64,000 bases of DNA. It comes from Devosia sp. Its GTDB lineage: Bacteria; Pseudomonadota; Alphaproteobacteria; Rhizobiales; Devosiaceae. Where the stretch lies: assembly GCA_016713105.1 (NCBI GenBank), contig JADJPS010000007.1, positions 247,136 to 311,135 on the forward strand, read 5' to 3'. The number at the start of each line of letters is the position of its first letter. The first letter of the stretch is position 1. Both the position numbers and the translations under genes were made by a program. Below the pieces are notes generated by a model. It worked only from the letters and a program-made list of their open reading frames with translations. It was not told the origin of the DNA and made no database searches. Below are positions 56,636-64,000 of the stretch, piece by piece.

Positions 56636-57906
56636 TACTTGTCGAGCTGCTGCTGCATGGACGCGGCGATCTCATCGATCGGTTGGTTGCCCGTTACGGC
56701 CTCCTGCACGCCGGCCATGATGGCCGTCGCCGCCGCCGCGTACTCAGCACCATAGGGCTGGGGCGACAGGGTCGGAATGACCCGAGTCGAGAAGGCGTTG
56801 AAGATCGGCGTGTCGAGCTTGGCATCGACCTCGGGATCGCCGGTTGCGACGATCGACGGTAGCGAGGAAAGGACACCGACGGTATAGCCGTCGACGGCAG
56901 CTGCATCGGTGCTCAAGTACTCGATGAAGCTCCATGCAGCCTCCTTGTTGGCGCTGTTGCCAAACATGATCAACTGATGCCCACCCTCAAAGGTGTGTGC
57001 TGTGCCATTAGGCCCAATCGGCAGCGTGGTTACACCCCAAGTGCTGTAGAAGTCCTCGTTTGACATTCCATTGGTGCCCTGAATGACGCCCTGCAGCAAG
57101 ACCTGGTCCCAATGGAAAGCCACCTTGCCCTGGGCGGCCAGTGGCCGGAACTCACCGATCTTGCGCCCCGGTTCGATCAGCCCCTTCTGGGCGAGATCGC
57201 GCATCCAGGTGAGATAAGCGCGCATCTCCGGCGAGTTGGCGCCGGTGGCACCTTCGCCGACCGGGACGGCACCGAAGACACGCATCCACGGCCAGTTCGA
57301 GGTGAGCGCAAATGCCCGGTTAGTCGTATCCATGCCCAGCGGAATGACGTCCGGCTGGCTGGCATGGATAGCCTCGAGCGCTGCTGTGATCTCCGGGATG
57401 GTCTTGGGCGGGTTCTCCGGGTCGAGCCCGGCGGCCTTCAGGATCTCTTTGTTGTACCAGAGGCCTGCAGGGGACTGGTTCCAGGGGAAGGCAATCAGCT
57501 TGCCGTCGACAGTCAGTGTCGACAGGGCGCCTGGCTTGATATTGGCCTTCAGTTGATCGCTTGGATATGCGTCGAGTGGCTCGAGCGTACCGGTACCGGC
57601 GAGCAGAATGGTATCGTTGCCGGCAATCTGAGCGACGTCCGGCGGATTGCCGGAGCGAGCCCGCAGGACCAACTGCCGGGCAATCTCAGAGAACGAGATC
57701 GTTTCGCTCACGATATCGATATTCGGGTTCGCAGCTTCAAAATCGGCAATGATCTTTTCGAGGGCGTCGCGCGTGGTGCCCTCAGCAGACGCCCAGTTCG
57801 CGAAGGTCACCGTGATCTTGTCCTGGGCCATTGCGCTCGCGCTCAACATGGCCACTGCCGATGCCGCACCGATCAGTGTCAGCCAGCGCTTGTCTAGAAG
57901 CGACAT
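56635..57906 (-). CDS. Carbohydrate ABC transporter substrate-binding protein
   Basis: A 423-residue periplasmic protein of the family-1 (UgpB/MalE-like) class. Signal peptide WLTLIGAASAVAMLSASAMA, then ITVTFANWASAEGTTRDALE, GKLIAFPWNQSPAGLWYNKE and HTFEGGHQLIMFGNSANKEA. The ATG at 57906 follows GGGAGG. It is the first gene of a long minus-strand operon and has a 17-base regulon motif about 45 bases upstream. The ligand is unknown; sulfoquinovose or its glycoside would fit the downstream sulfolactate genes. Confidence 0.9.
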   Translation of the reverse strand: MSLLDKRWLTLIGAASAVAMLSASAMAQDKITVTFANWASAEGTTRDALEKIIADFEAANPNIDIVSETISFSEIARQLVLRARSGNPPDVAQIAGNDTILLAGTGTLEPLDAYPSDQLKANIKPGALSTLTVDGKLIAFPWNQSPAGLWYNKEILKAAGLDPENPPKTIPEITAALEAIHASQPDVIPLGMDTTNRAFALTSNWPWMRVFGAVPVGEGATGANSPEMRAYLTWMRDLAQKGLIEPGRKIGEFRPLAAQGKVAFHWDQVLLQGVIQGTNGMSNEDFYSTWGVTTLPIGPNGTAHTFEGGHQLIMFGNSANKEAAWSFIEYLSTDAAAVDGYTVGVLSSLPSIVATGDPEVDAKLDTPIFNAFSTRVIPTLSPQPYGAEYAAAATAIMAGVQEAVTGNQPIDEIAASMQQQLDK

Positions 57907-57949
57907 TGAAAACCTCCCTTTCCAACAGCGGTCGAGCGACCGCCCGCTT

Positions 57950-57966
57950 CTTATATAAGACATAAG
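57950..57966. promoter_or_regulatory. GntR-type operator, site 3
   Basis: CTTATATAAGACATAAG lies between the divergent binding-protein and aldolase genes, 45 bases from the former, so it may act on both. It differs from site 2 at one position (A for G). Confidence 0.7.
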
Positions 57967-58074
57967 ATAAAAGATGGCAATCACGAAAGAGCTGGAATAT
58001 GAGTGACCGGTACCGGAGAAACGAAACCGTGCGGCCCCCCGGGGCCGCCAACCTACGAATGGGGGAACAAACTG

Positions 58075-58844
58075 ATGGGTTTGCCGTCAAACAGCTTCAA
58101 GAGAGACCTACTGCGCACCAACCCGATGTTCGGCGTATGGGCAATGAGCGGTAGTCGGTCGCGGCCGAGGCTCTGGGCTTTGCCGGTTACGATTTCGTGG
58201 TGCTGGACATGGAGCACGGCCCCAACGATGCGCCCCGGGCCCTTGAATTACTCCGCGCAGTGGCCGGCACACCGGCGGCCCCAGTCGTCAGGCTGCCCTG
58301 GAACGATGCCGTTACCGTAAAGCAGTTGCTGGATTTCGGCGCCCTGACCTTAATGTTTCCCTATACTCAGGACGCCGCGGAGGCGCGCATGGCCGTTGCA
58401 GCCACCCGCTATCCGCCAGACGGGGTGCGCGGCTATGCCGGCATGAGTCGGGCGACCCGCTATGGCAGCGTGCACGACTACGCCATCCAAGCCGCTCAGG
58501 AGATCTGCGTGGTCCTGCAACTGGAGACGCGCAAGGCCATCGGCAATCTCGCCGAGATCGCCAGCGTGCCCGGCGTCGATTGCATCTTCGTTGGTCCCGG
58601 GGATCTCTCTGCCGATATGGGCCATATCGCGCGGTCCGATCATGCAGACGTACAGGCAACGATCGCTTCGGCCGCTGCCGAATGCGCACGGCTGGGCGTG
58701 AGCAGCGGAATCCTTGCGGCGAATGCTGCCCAGGCCGCTACCTACCTCGACTACGGATACAACTGGGTGGCAACCAGCTCTGACCTGGGCCTGATGATGT
58801 CTAGCGCCCGCAGCGAGTTGAAGACCCTCAAGGCCCGGTTCTGA
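58075..58844 (+). pseudogene. HpcH/HpaI-family 2-keto-3-deoxy-acid aldolase (frameshift)
   Basis: A class II pyruvate aldolase of about 256 residues. The start is MGLPSNSFKRDLLRTNPMFG, and the core continues in another frame as FAGYDFVVLDMEHGPND, RLPWNDAVTVKQLLDFGAL, LQLETRKAIGNLAEIA and IFVGPGDLSADMGH. The break is near 58155. It splits 2-keto-3-deoxy acids into pyruvate and an aldehyde; here sulfolactaldehyde is a possible product if the substrate is sulfonated, or lactaldehyde for 6-deoxy sugars. It is divergent from the transporter operon across site 3. Confidence 0.85.
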
Positions 58845-59376
58845 CGGTCGCTGTGTTCACCACGTCCGGCTAACGCTACGGCCGGGCTGGTGAGATTTTC
58901 TGTCTGGCACCCAAAGGGACCGTGCTCCGAGTTTGCATCCGGACGCGTGCTCCACATCATGTCAGCACCAGCACGACGCAGCGCTGGAGCTTCTCAACAA
59001 TTGGCTCCGTTCTGCGCGCAGCAGCGGCATCGGCCCATCCGAGTGCAAAGTCCGTGCCCACTTCAAATAGCGACGGATTTTGCCCCCGACGGCCCCGCAG
59101 CCCGATGCCGATTGCTCCCATCAGTGTCGCCGTCTCGGGCTTGCAGTTGCTGCTCTGTCCCGCGACGCGGGTTGGACCTGCCCACCTGTCTACCCGTAGG
59201 TCGGCCATCCAGACTCTTATCGGCGGCTCCGACCTCAATAGCTGTTCGTCACCACCATCGGCGAACGGATCGGTTCAGAGGCTGTTGTGAATCAATCGTT
59301 GGCGAACCACCTGCTCGTCATCAATCCGGACTTGGGGGCTGCCGTCATCAATCGTCGGCCGGCCTGACTGATCAGG
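58845..59376. other. Gap between aldolase and GntR genes
   Basis: About 530 bases without a supported gene. Frames on both strands lack conserved motifs. Three AGGTC repeats occur near 59375 just beyond the gntR stop. A degraded gene is possible because space of this size is unusual in this locus. Confidence 0.4.
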
Positions 59377-60105
59377 TCAGGTCAGGTCGGACGAGTAGTA
59401 CATCTGGTCGGTGCGGCAGCGGGAATCGCGATACTCAACTGGCACCTTGTTGATGTCGAACGCTACCCGCTCGATGCGCAGAAGCGGCGATCCGACAGGG
59501 CAGCCGAGCTCGTCCGCATCGGTCTTGTCGGCACTGACGGCGCGCAACTGCTCCGAGGCCGAGGTGATCGTGATGCCCCAGCGGTGCGCGTAGAGCTGAT
59601 AGATGTTCGGAAACTCGGCGACGTCCTCAAAACCCGCGAAGCGATCGGCGGGTACGGCGATCGTCTCCCAGAGAATTACATTGGGACCGTGGAGGCGCTG
59701 ACGCGCGATTCGCCAGACTTTGGTGCCAGGTTCGATGCGCAAGGCGGCGCCTTCGGTGGCAGTCGCCGGACCGGAAGGACGTCGGCGAATCCTGGACACT
59801 GGAAATAGGCGCTCCCCCGCGTTCGGACGCAGGCGAAAGAACTGGAAGAGAATACGGCTTTCCTCGAACTCGGCCACAAATGTGCCGCGGCCCTGCCGTC
59901 GCACGAGGATACGATCGGCGGTTAGCTCGTCGAGCGCCTTGCGGACCGTGCCCTGACTGACACCCAGCTCACGCGCCAGTTCGTGCTCGCTCGGCAGCAT
60001 GGCTCCCGGCTGCCAGCGACCGCTCGACAAGTGTCGCTTCAACTCCTCACGGACCTGAACATAGAGCGGTCGGAACCCGACCTTGGCGTCCGAATCTGCG
60101 TCCAT
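59377..60105 (-). CDS. GntR-family regulator (HutC/UTRA subfamily)
   Basis: A 242-residue regulator. The winged HTH is PLYVQVREELKRHLSSGRW, LPSEHELARELGVSQGTVRK then LTADRILVRRQGRGTFV. The UTRA effector domain has WRIARQRLHGPNVILWETIA and LLRIERVAFDINKVPVEYRD. UTRA domains bind sugar-type effectors. It is divergent from suyAB, with a 17-base dyad between them, and is the natural candidate to bind the copies of that motif in the locus. Confidence 0.92.
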   Translation of the reverse strand: MDADSDAKVGFRPLYVQVREELKRHLSSGRWQPGAMLPSEHELARELGVSQGTVRKALDELTADRILVRRQGRGTFVAEFEESRILFQFFRLRPNAGERLFPVSRIRRRPSGPATATEGAALRIEPGTKVWRIARQRLHGPNVILWETIAVPADRFAGFEDVAEFPNIYQLYAHRWGITITSASEQLRAVSADKTDADELGCPVGSPLLRIERVAFDINKVPVEYRDSRCRTDQMYYSSDLT

Positions 60106-60172
60106 CCATCACCACCGCCACGAGTCTGTAAGACTTATAGCGAAGTTCCGTTGACATTGCCAACTTCCCTAT

Positions 60173-60189
60173 CTTATGTCTTATACAAG
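60173..60189. promoter_or_regulatory. GntR-type operator, site 4
   Basis: CTTATGTCTTATACAAG lies between gntR and the suyA-like gene, 35 bases before the latter's start. A second, looser element (TGTAAGACTTATAG) lies at about 60126-60139, nearer to gntR, and may serve autoregulation. Confidence 0.7.
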
Positions 60190-60224
60190 AATTGGAACGG
60201 CGATGCCGCAACACGGAGAAGGAT

Positions 60225-60511
60225 GTGAGTATTCCGCAACTGCTCGTGCACGAGCACGGGGACAATGTGGGCGTGGTCGTCATCGAGGGCTGACCGCCGG
60301 CACCGAGATGACCGGCGTCGTGACGGCCGACAATTCTAGCTTCTCGCTGCAGGCCCGGAGCGACGTGCCGATCGGCCACAAGGTCGCTCTCCAGGACCTC
60401 AAGGCGGGGGACACGGCGACCAAGTATGGCGAAGACATCGGCCGCATCATTGCCGACGTCGCCAAGGGCGAACATGTGCACGTCCACAATCTCAAGACAA
60501 AGCGCTGGTAG
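60225..60511 (+). pseudogene. suyA: Sulfolactate sulfo-lyase small subunit-like SAF protein (frameshift)
   Basis: A SAF-domain protein of about 95 residues: VSIPQLLVHEHGDNVGVVVI then TAGTEMTGVVTADNSSFSL, SDVPIGHKVALQDLKAGD and the final VHVHNLKTKRW. Such small subunits pair with UxaA/SuyB-type large subunits. Near 60287 one base is missing (GAGGGCTGACC for GAGGGCCTGACC), creating a TGA. The GTG at 60225 follows GGAGAAGG. The pair could also be a split altronate/galactarate-type dehydratase, but the neighbours (exporter, SlcC, ComC) favour (R)-sulfolactate sulfo-lyase, releasing sulfite and pyruvate. Confidence 0.72.
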
Positions 60512-60519
60512 GACACGCG

Positions 60520-61702
60520 ATGAGCAGCAAGTATTCGAACCTGACCTTCAAGGGCTATCGGCGCGACAACGGCCGCGTCGGGGTGCGCAATCACGTGGTG
60601 ATCCTGCCGGTCGACGACATTTCCAACGCCGCCTGCGAGGCCGTGGCCAACAACATCAAGGGCACGCTGGCTCTGCCGCATGCCTATGGCCGTCTGCAGT
60701 TCGGCGCTGACCTCGACCTCCATTTCCGCACCATAATCGGTACTGGTGCCAACCCGAACGTTGCTGCCGTCGTGGTCATCGGCATCGAGCCGGGCTGGAC
60801 CAAACGCATCGTCGACGGCATCGCCGCCACCGGCAAGCCCGTAGCCGGTTTCTCCATCGAGCAGAACGGCGATCTCGCGACCATCATGGCGGCCTCGCGC
60901 AAGGCCAAGGAATTCGTGCACTACGCCACCGAACTGCAGCGCCAGGAATGTTCAGTGTCCGAGCTCTGGGTGTCCACCAAGTGCGGCGAAAGCGACACCA
61001 CCACCGGCCTCGGCTCCTGCCCGACGGTTGGCAACATGTTCGACAAGCTTCTGCCCGAGGGGCATCTATGGTTGCTTCGGCGAGACGTCCGAAATCACCG
61101 GTGCCGAACACATCTGCAAGGAGCGCGCCGCTACCTCCGAGGTGGGCGAGCGCTGGTACAAGATGTGGAAGGCCTACCAGGATGAGGTGATCGAGGCTCA
61201 CAAGGACAGTGATCTCTCGGAAAGCCAACCGACCAAGGGCAACATCGAAGGCGGTCTCAGCACTATTGAGGAAAAGGCCCTCGGAAATCTTGAAAAGATC
61301 GGCCGCACCTCGCGCTACATCGACATCCTTGAGCCCGCGGAAGCGCCGAAGTCCGGCCAGGGTCTGTATTTCATGGACTCCTCGTCGGCCGCTGCCGAAT
61401 GTGTCACGCTGATGGCAGCCGGCGGCTACGTCGTTCACACGTTTCCCACCGGGCAGGGCAACGTGATCGGTAACCCCATCGTGCCGGTCATAAAGATCAC
61501 TGCCAACCCACGCACCGTGCGCACCATGGGCGAGCATGTCGACGTTGATGTTTCGGGCATTCTGCGTCGCGAGATGACGATCGACGAGGCCGGCGATGCG
61601 CTCATCGAGAACATCATCCGCACGTCCAACGGCCGCAGCACCGCTGCCGAGGCGCTTGGTCACCGCGAATTTGTAATGACCAAGCTCTACCGCTCGGCCT
61701 GA
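60520..61702 (+). pseudogene. suyB: Sulfolactate sulfo-lyase large subunit-like protein (frameshift)
   Basis: About 393 residues of the UxaA/GarD C-terminal family: YRRDNGRVGVRNHVVILPVD, AVVVIGIEPGWTKRIVDGIA, STKCGESDTTTGLGSCPTVG, SDLSESQPTKGNIEGGLSTI, FMDSSSAAAECVTLMAAGGY and TGQGNVIGNPIVPVIKITAN. The frame changes near 61066, between KLLP and GIYGCFGETSE. The cysteines (TKCGES, SCPTVG) could ligate the metal. Eight bases separate it from suyA. It would catalyse sulfite release from (R)-sulfolactate if the suy assignment holds. Confidence 0.75.
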
Positions 61703-61785
61703 TGGGGCTAGGGCCTACTCGCATCTGAATCGCAGCAGGTGCTGCGATTCACTCGACAGGGCCGCCAAGCGGCCGAGGACCGTCA

Positions 61786-62808
61786 GTGGAAATGCATATA
61801 CACCAATCGCACTGGCGATCGGGCCGGCAGTGGCTCGTCGCCCGTGTGCCCGGCCTGCTGCTGGCATTGACCGCCGCCGCCGCAGCCAATTTTGCTGCCA
61901 CGATATGGGGCATCCCGGTCATGCTGATGGCGCTCCTTATCGGCATCGGCCTCAACTTCGTCTCCACGGATACGCGCACCGCGCCCGGTCTCGCCTTTGC
62001 GTCCAGGCCGGTGCTGCAAGTCGGCGTTGCCCTGCTGGGTCTGGGTATCTCGATCGAACAGGTCATCGATCTAGGAAGCGATACCTTGCTGCTGGTGATC
62101 GGCGGCGTGCTGGCAGCGATCGGCTCGGGCTGGGCAATTGCCAGGCTGCTGGGCCGGTCCTCGGCTTTCGGAATCCTTGCAGGCGGCGCCACCGGCATCT
62201 GCGGCGCCTCGGCTGCCCTCGCCATTTCCTCGGCCCTGCCGCCAGATGAGGGGCGCGAACGCGAGGCCGCATTCGTGATCGTCGTGGTGACCGCGCTCTC
62301 TACCCTCGCCATGGTCGCCTATCCGCTTCTCGCCCACTGGCTGAGCTTTGACGATCGTACCGCCGGTATCCTGATCGGCGCGACCATTCATGACGTGGCC
62401 CAGGTCGTTGGCGCCGGCTATGCAGTTTCCGACGAGGCGGGCGATACCGCCACTGTCGTGAAGCTCTTCCGCGTCGCCCTGTTGCTACCGACCGTGCTGG
62501 CGATCTCATTGGCCGCTGCGCGGGTGCGCAGCAGTCAGCAGCGCCTGCTGTTGCCGGTGCCACTGTTTGCCTTGGCATTTGCCGTACTCGCGATCGTCAA
62601 TTCGCTTGCTGCATTGCCTCCAGAACTACGGACGTTTCTCGGCGATCTCTCGCGCGGGTGTTTGGTCGTCGCCGTCGCCGCCATTGGGCTCAAGACCTCT
62701 CTGCGGGGCATTCTCAAGATGGGGCCGTCAGCGCTGGTCGTCCCCGTTGGCGCAACGATTGTGCTCCTGGCTCTGGTCGTCGCCATTCAACTTTTGACAG
62801 GGAGCTGA
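61786..62808 (+). CDS. YeiH/UPF0324-family membrane protein, putative sulfite/sulfate exporter
   Basis: A 340-residue protein with about ten membrane helices. Conserved parts are MALLIGIGLNFV, LQVGVALLGLGISIEQVIDL, GILAGGATGICGASAALAIS and ILIGATIHDVAQVVGAGYAV. PF03601/COG2855 proteins next to sulfonate-degradation genes have been proposed to export sulfate or sulfite. Its place directly after suyAB fits removal of sulfite. GTG at 61786 or ATG at 61792. Confidence 0.85.
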   Translation: MEMHIHQSHWRSGRQWLVARVPGLLLALTAAAAANFAATIWGIPVMLMALLIGIGLNFVSTDTRTAPGLAFASRPVLQVGVALLGLGISIEQVIDLGSDTLLLVIGGVLAAIGSGWAIARLLGRSSAFGILAGGATGICGASAALAISSALPPDEGREREAAFVIVVVTALSTLAMVAYPLLAHWLSFDDRTAGILIGATIHDVAQVVGAGYAVSDEAGDTATVVKLFRVALLLPTVLAISLAAARVRSSQQRLLLPVPLFALAFAVLAIVNSLAALPPELRTFLGDLSRGCLVVAVAAIGLKTSLRGILKMGPSALVVPVGATIVLLALVVAIQLLTGS

Positions 62809-62810
62809 TT

Positions 62811-63743
62811 GTGGCCGATATCGTCATCGCCGAATTCATGGATGAAGAGGCGGTTACCGGTTTGCGGGAGCGCTACAGCGTTGCCTATGACCCCGACCTG
62901 GTCGATCAGTCCGAGCGTCTTCTGTCGGTGCTCCAGGAGGCTCGCGCCCTCATCGTGCGGAACCGCACCCAAGTGCGCGGCGCGATGCTCGCTGCGGCGC
63001 CACGACTGGAGTGCGTCGGCCGTCTCGGTGTGGGCCTCGACAATATCGATGTCGCTGCTTGCACGGAGCGGGGAGTACCGGTATTTCCTGCGTCGGGCGC
63101 GAACGATCTCTCGGTGGCAGAGTATGTCACCACCGCCGCGCTGATGCTGTTGCGCGGCGCCTGGCTCTCCACGCCTACTGTGATTGCTGGCGGCTGGCCA
63201 CGCCAGGCCTTGATCGGGCGGGAACTCTCTGGTCGGGTCATGGGCCTCGTCGGCTATGGCTCGATCGCCCGCCAAGTGGCACAGTCAGTGACGGCTCTGG
63301 GCATGCGGTGCATCGCCTACGATCCCTTCCTGCTACCCGACGATGCCGCGTGGGGCACGACGGAGTCGCGCACGCTGGCCGAGTTGCTGGCCCGAGCCGA
63401 CGTGATCAGCCTCCACACCCCGCTGACTGACGCGACGCGGCACATGATCGATGTGGGGACGCTCGATTTGATGAAGCCCGGCGCCATTCTGATCAACACA
63501 TCCCGTGGTGGCGTGGTCGACGAAGCGGCACTAGCAGCGGCCCTGCGGCAAGGTCGCCTCGGCGGCGCCGCGCTTGATGTCTTCGAAACGGAGCCCCTGA
63601 CCAAGGAGGCCGGCGCAAAGTTCGGGGGCCTGCCAAACCTACTTCTCACCCCTCACATCGCCGGCGTAACGGAAGAGTCGAACGTGCGGGTCAGCAGCCT
63701 CATCGCCCTTCGCGTGTCGGCTCATCTGGAGCGTCGGAAATGA
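62811..63743 (+). CDS. slcC: D-2-hydroxyacid dehydrogenase family, SlcC-like
   Basis: A 310-residue NAD-dependent enzyme of the phosphoglycerate-dehydrogenase type: LGVGLDNIDVAACTERGVPV, nucleotide loop LVGYGSIARQVAQSV, catalytic arginine NTSRGGVVDEAAL and histidine LLTPHIAGVTEES. In sulfolactate degraders SlcC oxidises (S)-sulfolactate to sulfopyruvate. The tandem arrangement with a ComC-like gene is the reported racemising pair, hence the symbol; a general hydroxyacid dehydrogenase remains possible. GGAG precedes the GTG. Confidence 0.78.
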   Translation: MADIVIAEFMDEEAVTGLRERYSVAYDPDLVDQSERLLSVLQEARALIVRNRTQVRGAMLAAAPRLECVGRLGVGLDNIDVAACTERGVPVFPASGANDLSVAEYVTTAALMLLRGAWLSTPTVIAGGWPRQALIGRELSGRVMGLVGYGSIARQVAQSVTALGMRCIAYDPFLLPDDAAWGTTESRTLAELLARADVISLHTPLTDATRHMIDVGTLDLMKPGAILINTSRGGVVDEAALAAALRQGRLGGAALDVFETEPLTKEAGAKFGGLPNLLLTPHIAGVTEESNVRVSSLIALRVSAHLERRK

Positions 63744-64000
63744 GCGATATTGTCCTCAGCGTCGCCGAGGCGCTTACCCTGATCGCCGGTGCGCTCGAGC
63801 GCAGTCGGACAGCGCCGGAGAACGCGGCAGCGGTGGCCAAGGCGTTGGTCGCCGCCGAGCTTGTTGGGCAGGGCGGGCATGGCCTGCGCCGCGTGGCCGC
63901 CTATGCCGCGCAGGCGGCGGGCGGCAAGGTCGATGGGTTCGCGGTACCCACCCTCACTGCTACACGGGCGGCTGTGCTTGCGGTCGACGCCGCCAATGGC
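63740..64000 (+). CDS. comC: Malate/L-lactate dehydrogenase family, ComC-like (cut by window end)
   Basis: The first 87 residues (LSVAEALTLIAGALERS, AELVGQGGHGLRRVAAYAAQ) match the LDH2/MDH2 family opening, where the GHGLRR histidine region binds substrate. ComC reduces sulfopyruvate to (R)-sulfolactate. With SlcC it converts the (S) into the (R) isomer required by SuyAB. The ATG overlaps the slcC stop (ATGA). Confidence 0.78.
   Translation, partial: MSDIVLSVAEALTLIAGALERSRTAPENAAAVAKALVAAELVGQGGHGLRRVAAYAAQAAGGKVDGFAVPTLTATRAAVLAVDAANG

Noticed and set aside
58957..59238. Minus-strand frame between aldolase and gntR
   Set aside because: Translation shows no recognisable motif or start context; treated as unassigned sequence.

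Overview
The window is high-GC bacterial DNA. Its gene families (a CheA-CheW-MCP-CheR-CheB cluster led by a STAS protein, Tat-exported amino-acid binding protein, ParB-domain/DNA methylase, IS3 elements, the tRNA-Gly type) suggest an alphaproteobacterium of the Rhodospirillales/Hyphomicrobiales kind; no rRNA or CRISPR array is present. Many otherwise well-conserved genes carry one or a few small indels, often in dinucleotide repeats or homopolymers. These may be draft-assembly errors rather than real inactivation. They are typed as pseudogenes where the frame is broken, and the full homologous extent is given.

Layout. 1-240: 3' end of a molybdopterin adenylyltransferase. 378-1518: response regulator/HD-GYP phosphodiesterase. 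1917-11457: chemotaxis operon (STAS, cheY, cheA, cheW, MCP, cheW, cheR, cheB and an MCP-like cytoplasmic protein), with mostly ATGA-type overlaps. 11454-13876 (minus): bufferin-type RiPP operon (bufA, bufB, bufC, doxX). 14104-16016: TetR regulator, remnants of an aldehyde dehydrogenase and a LuxR regulator, and a small HGG-motif protein. 16308-23098: IclR regulator divergent from an amino-acid-type ABC importer, RidA and two tandem SelA-like PLP enzymes, the first of which has lost its PLP lysine.

23099-46743 is accessory DNA. It holds an octamer repeat array and a perfect palindrome, a P4-type integrase, and two direct copies of one IS3-family element (25409-26728 and 40490-41811). The IS copies flank about 13.8 kb rich in exported proteins, including a secreted protein built of about twelve 55-residue repeats. 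Beyond them lie IS remnants, the 5' half of a tRNA-Gly(CCC), an excisionase-like gene, 11-bp iterons, and a GIY-YIG nuclease divergent from an Xre regulator upstream of a ParB-methylase.

46897-64000 is a coherent catabolic locus: SMP-30 lactonase, CrtC/AttH-like protein, two enolase-superfamily dehydratases, aldose epimerase, carbohydrate ABC importer, SDR dehydrogenase, HpcH/HpaI aldolase and GntR regulator. These are followed by a sulfolactate module: SuyA/SuyB-like sulfo-lyase, YeiH-family sulfite/sulfate exporter candidate, SlcC-like and ComC-like dehydrogenases. Three close copies and one loose copy of a 17-bp motif (CTTRTATAAGACATAAG) sit at the promoters and probably form one GntR regulon. 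My reading is an Entner-Doudoroff-like route for a sulfonated (or 6-deoxy) sugar that ends in sulfolactate cleavage, using enolase-superfamily dehydratases. This is the best candidate here for a new system.
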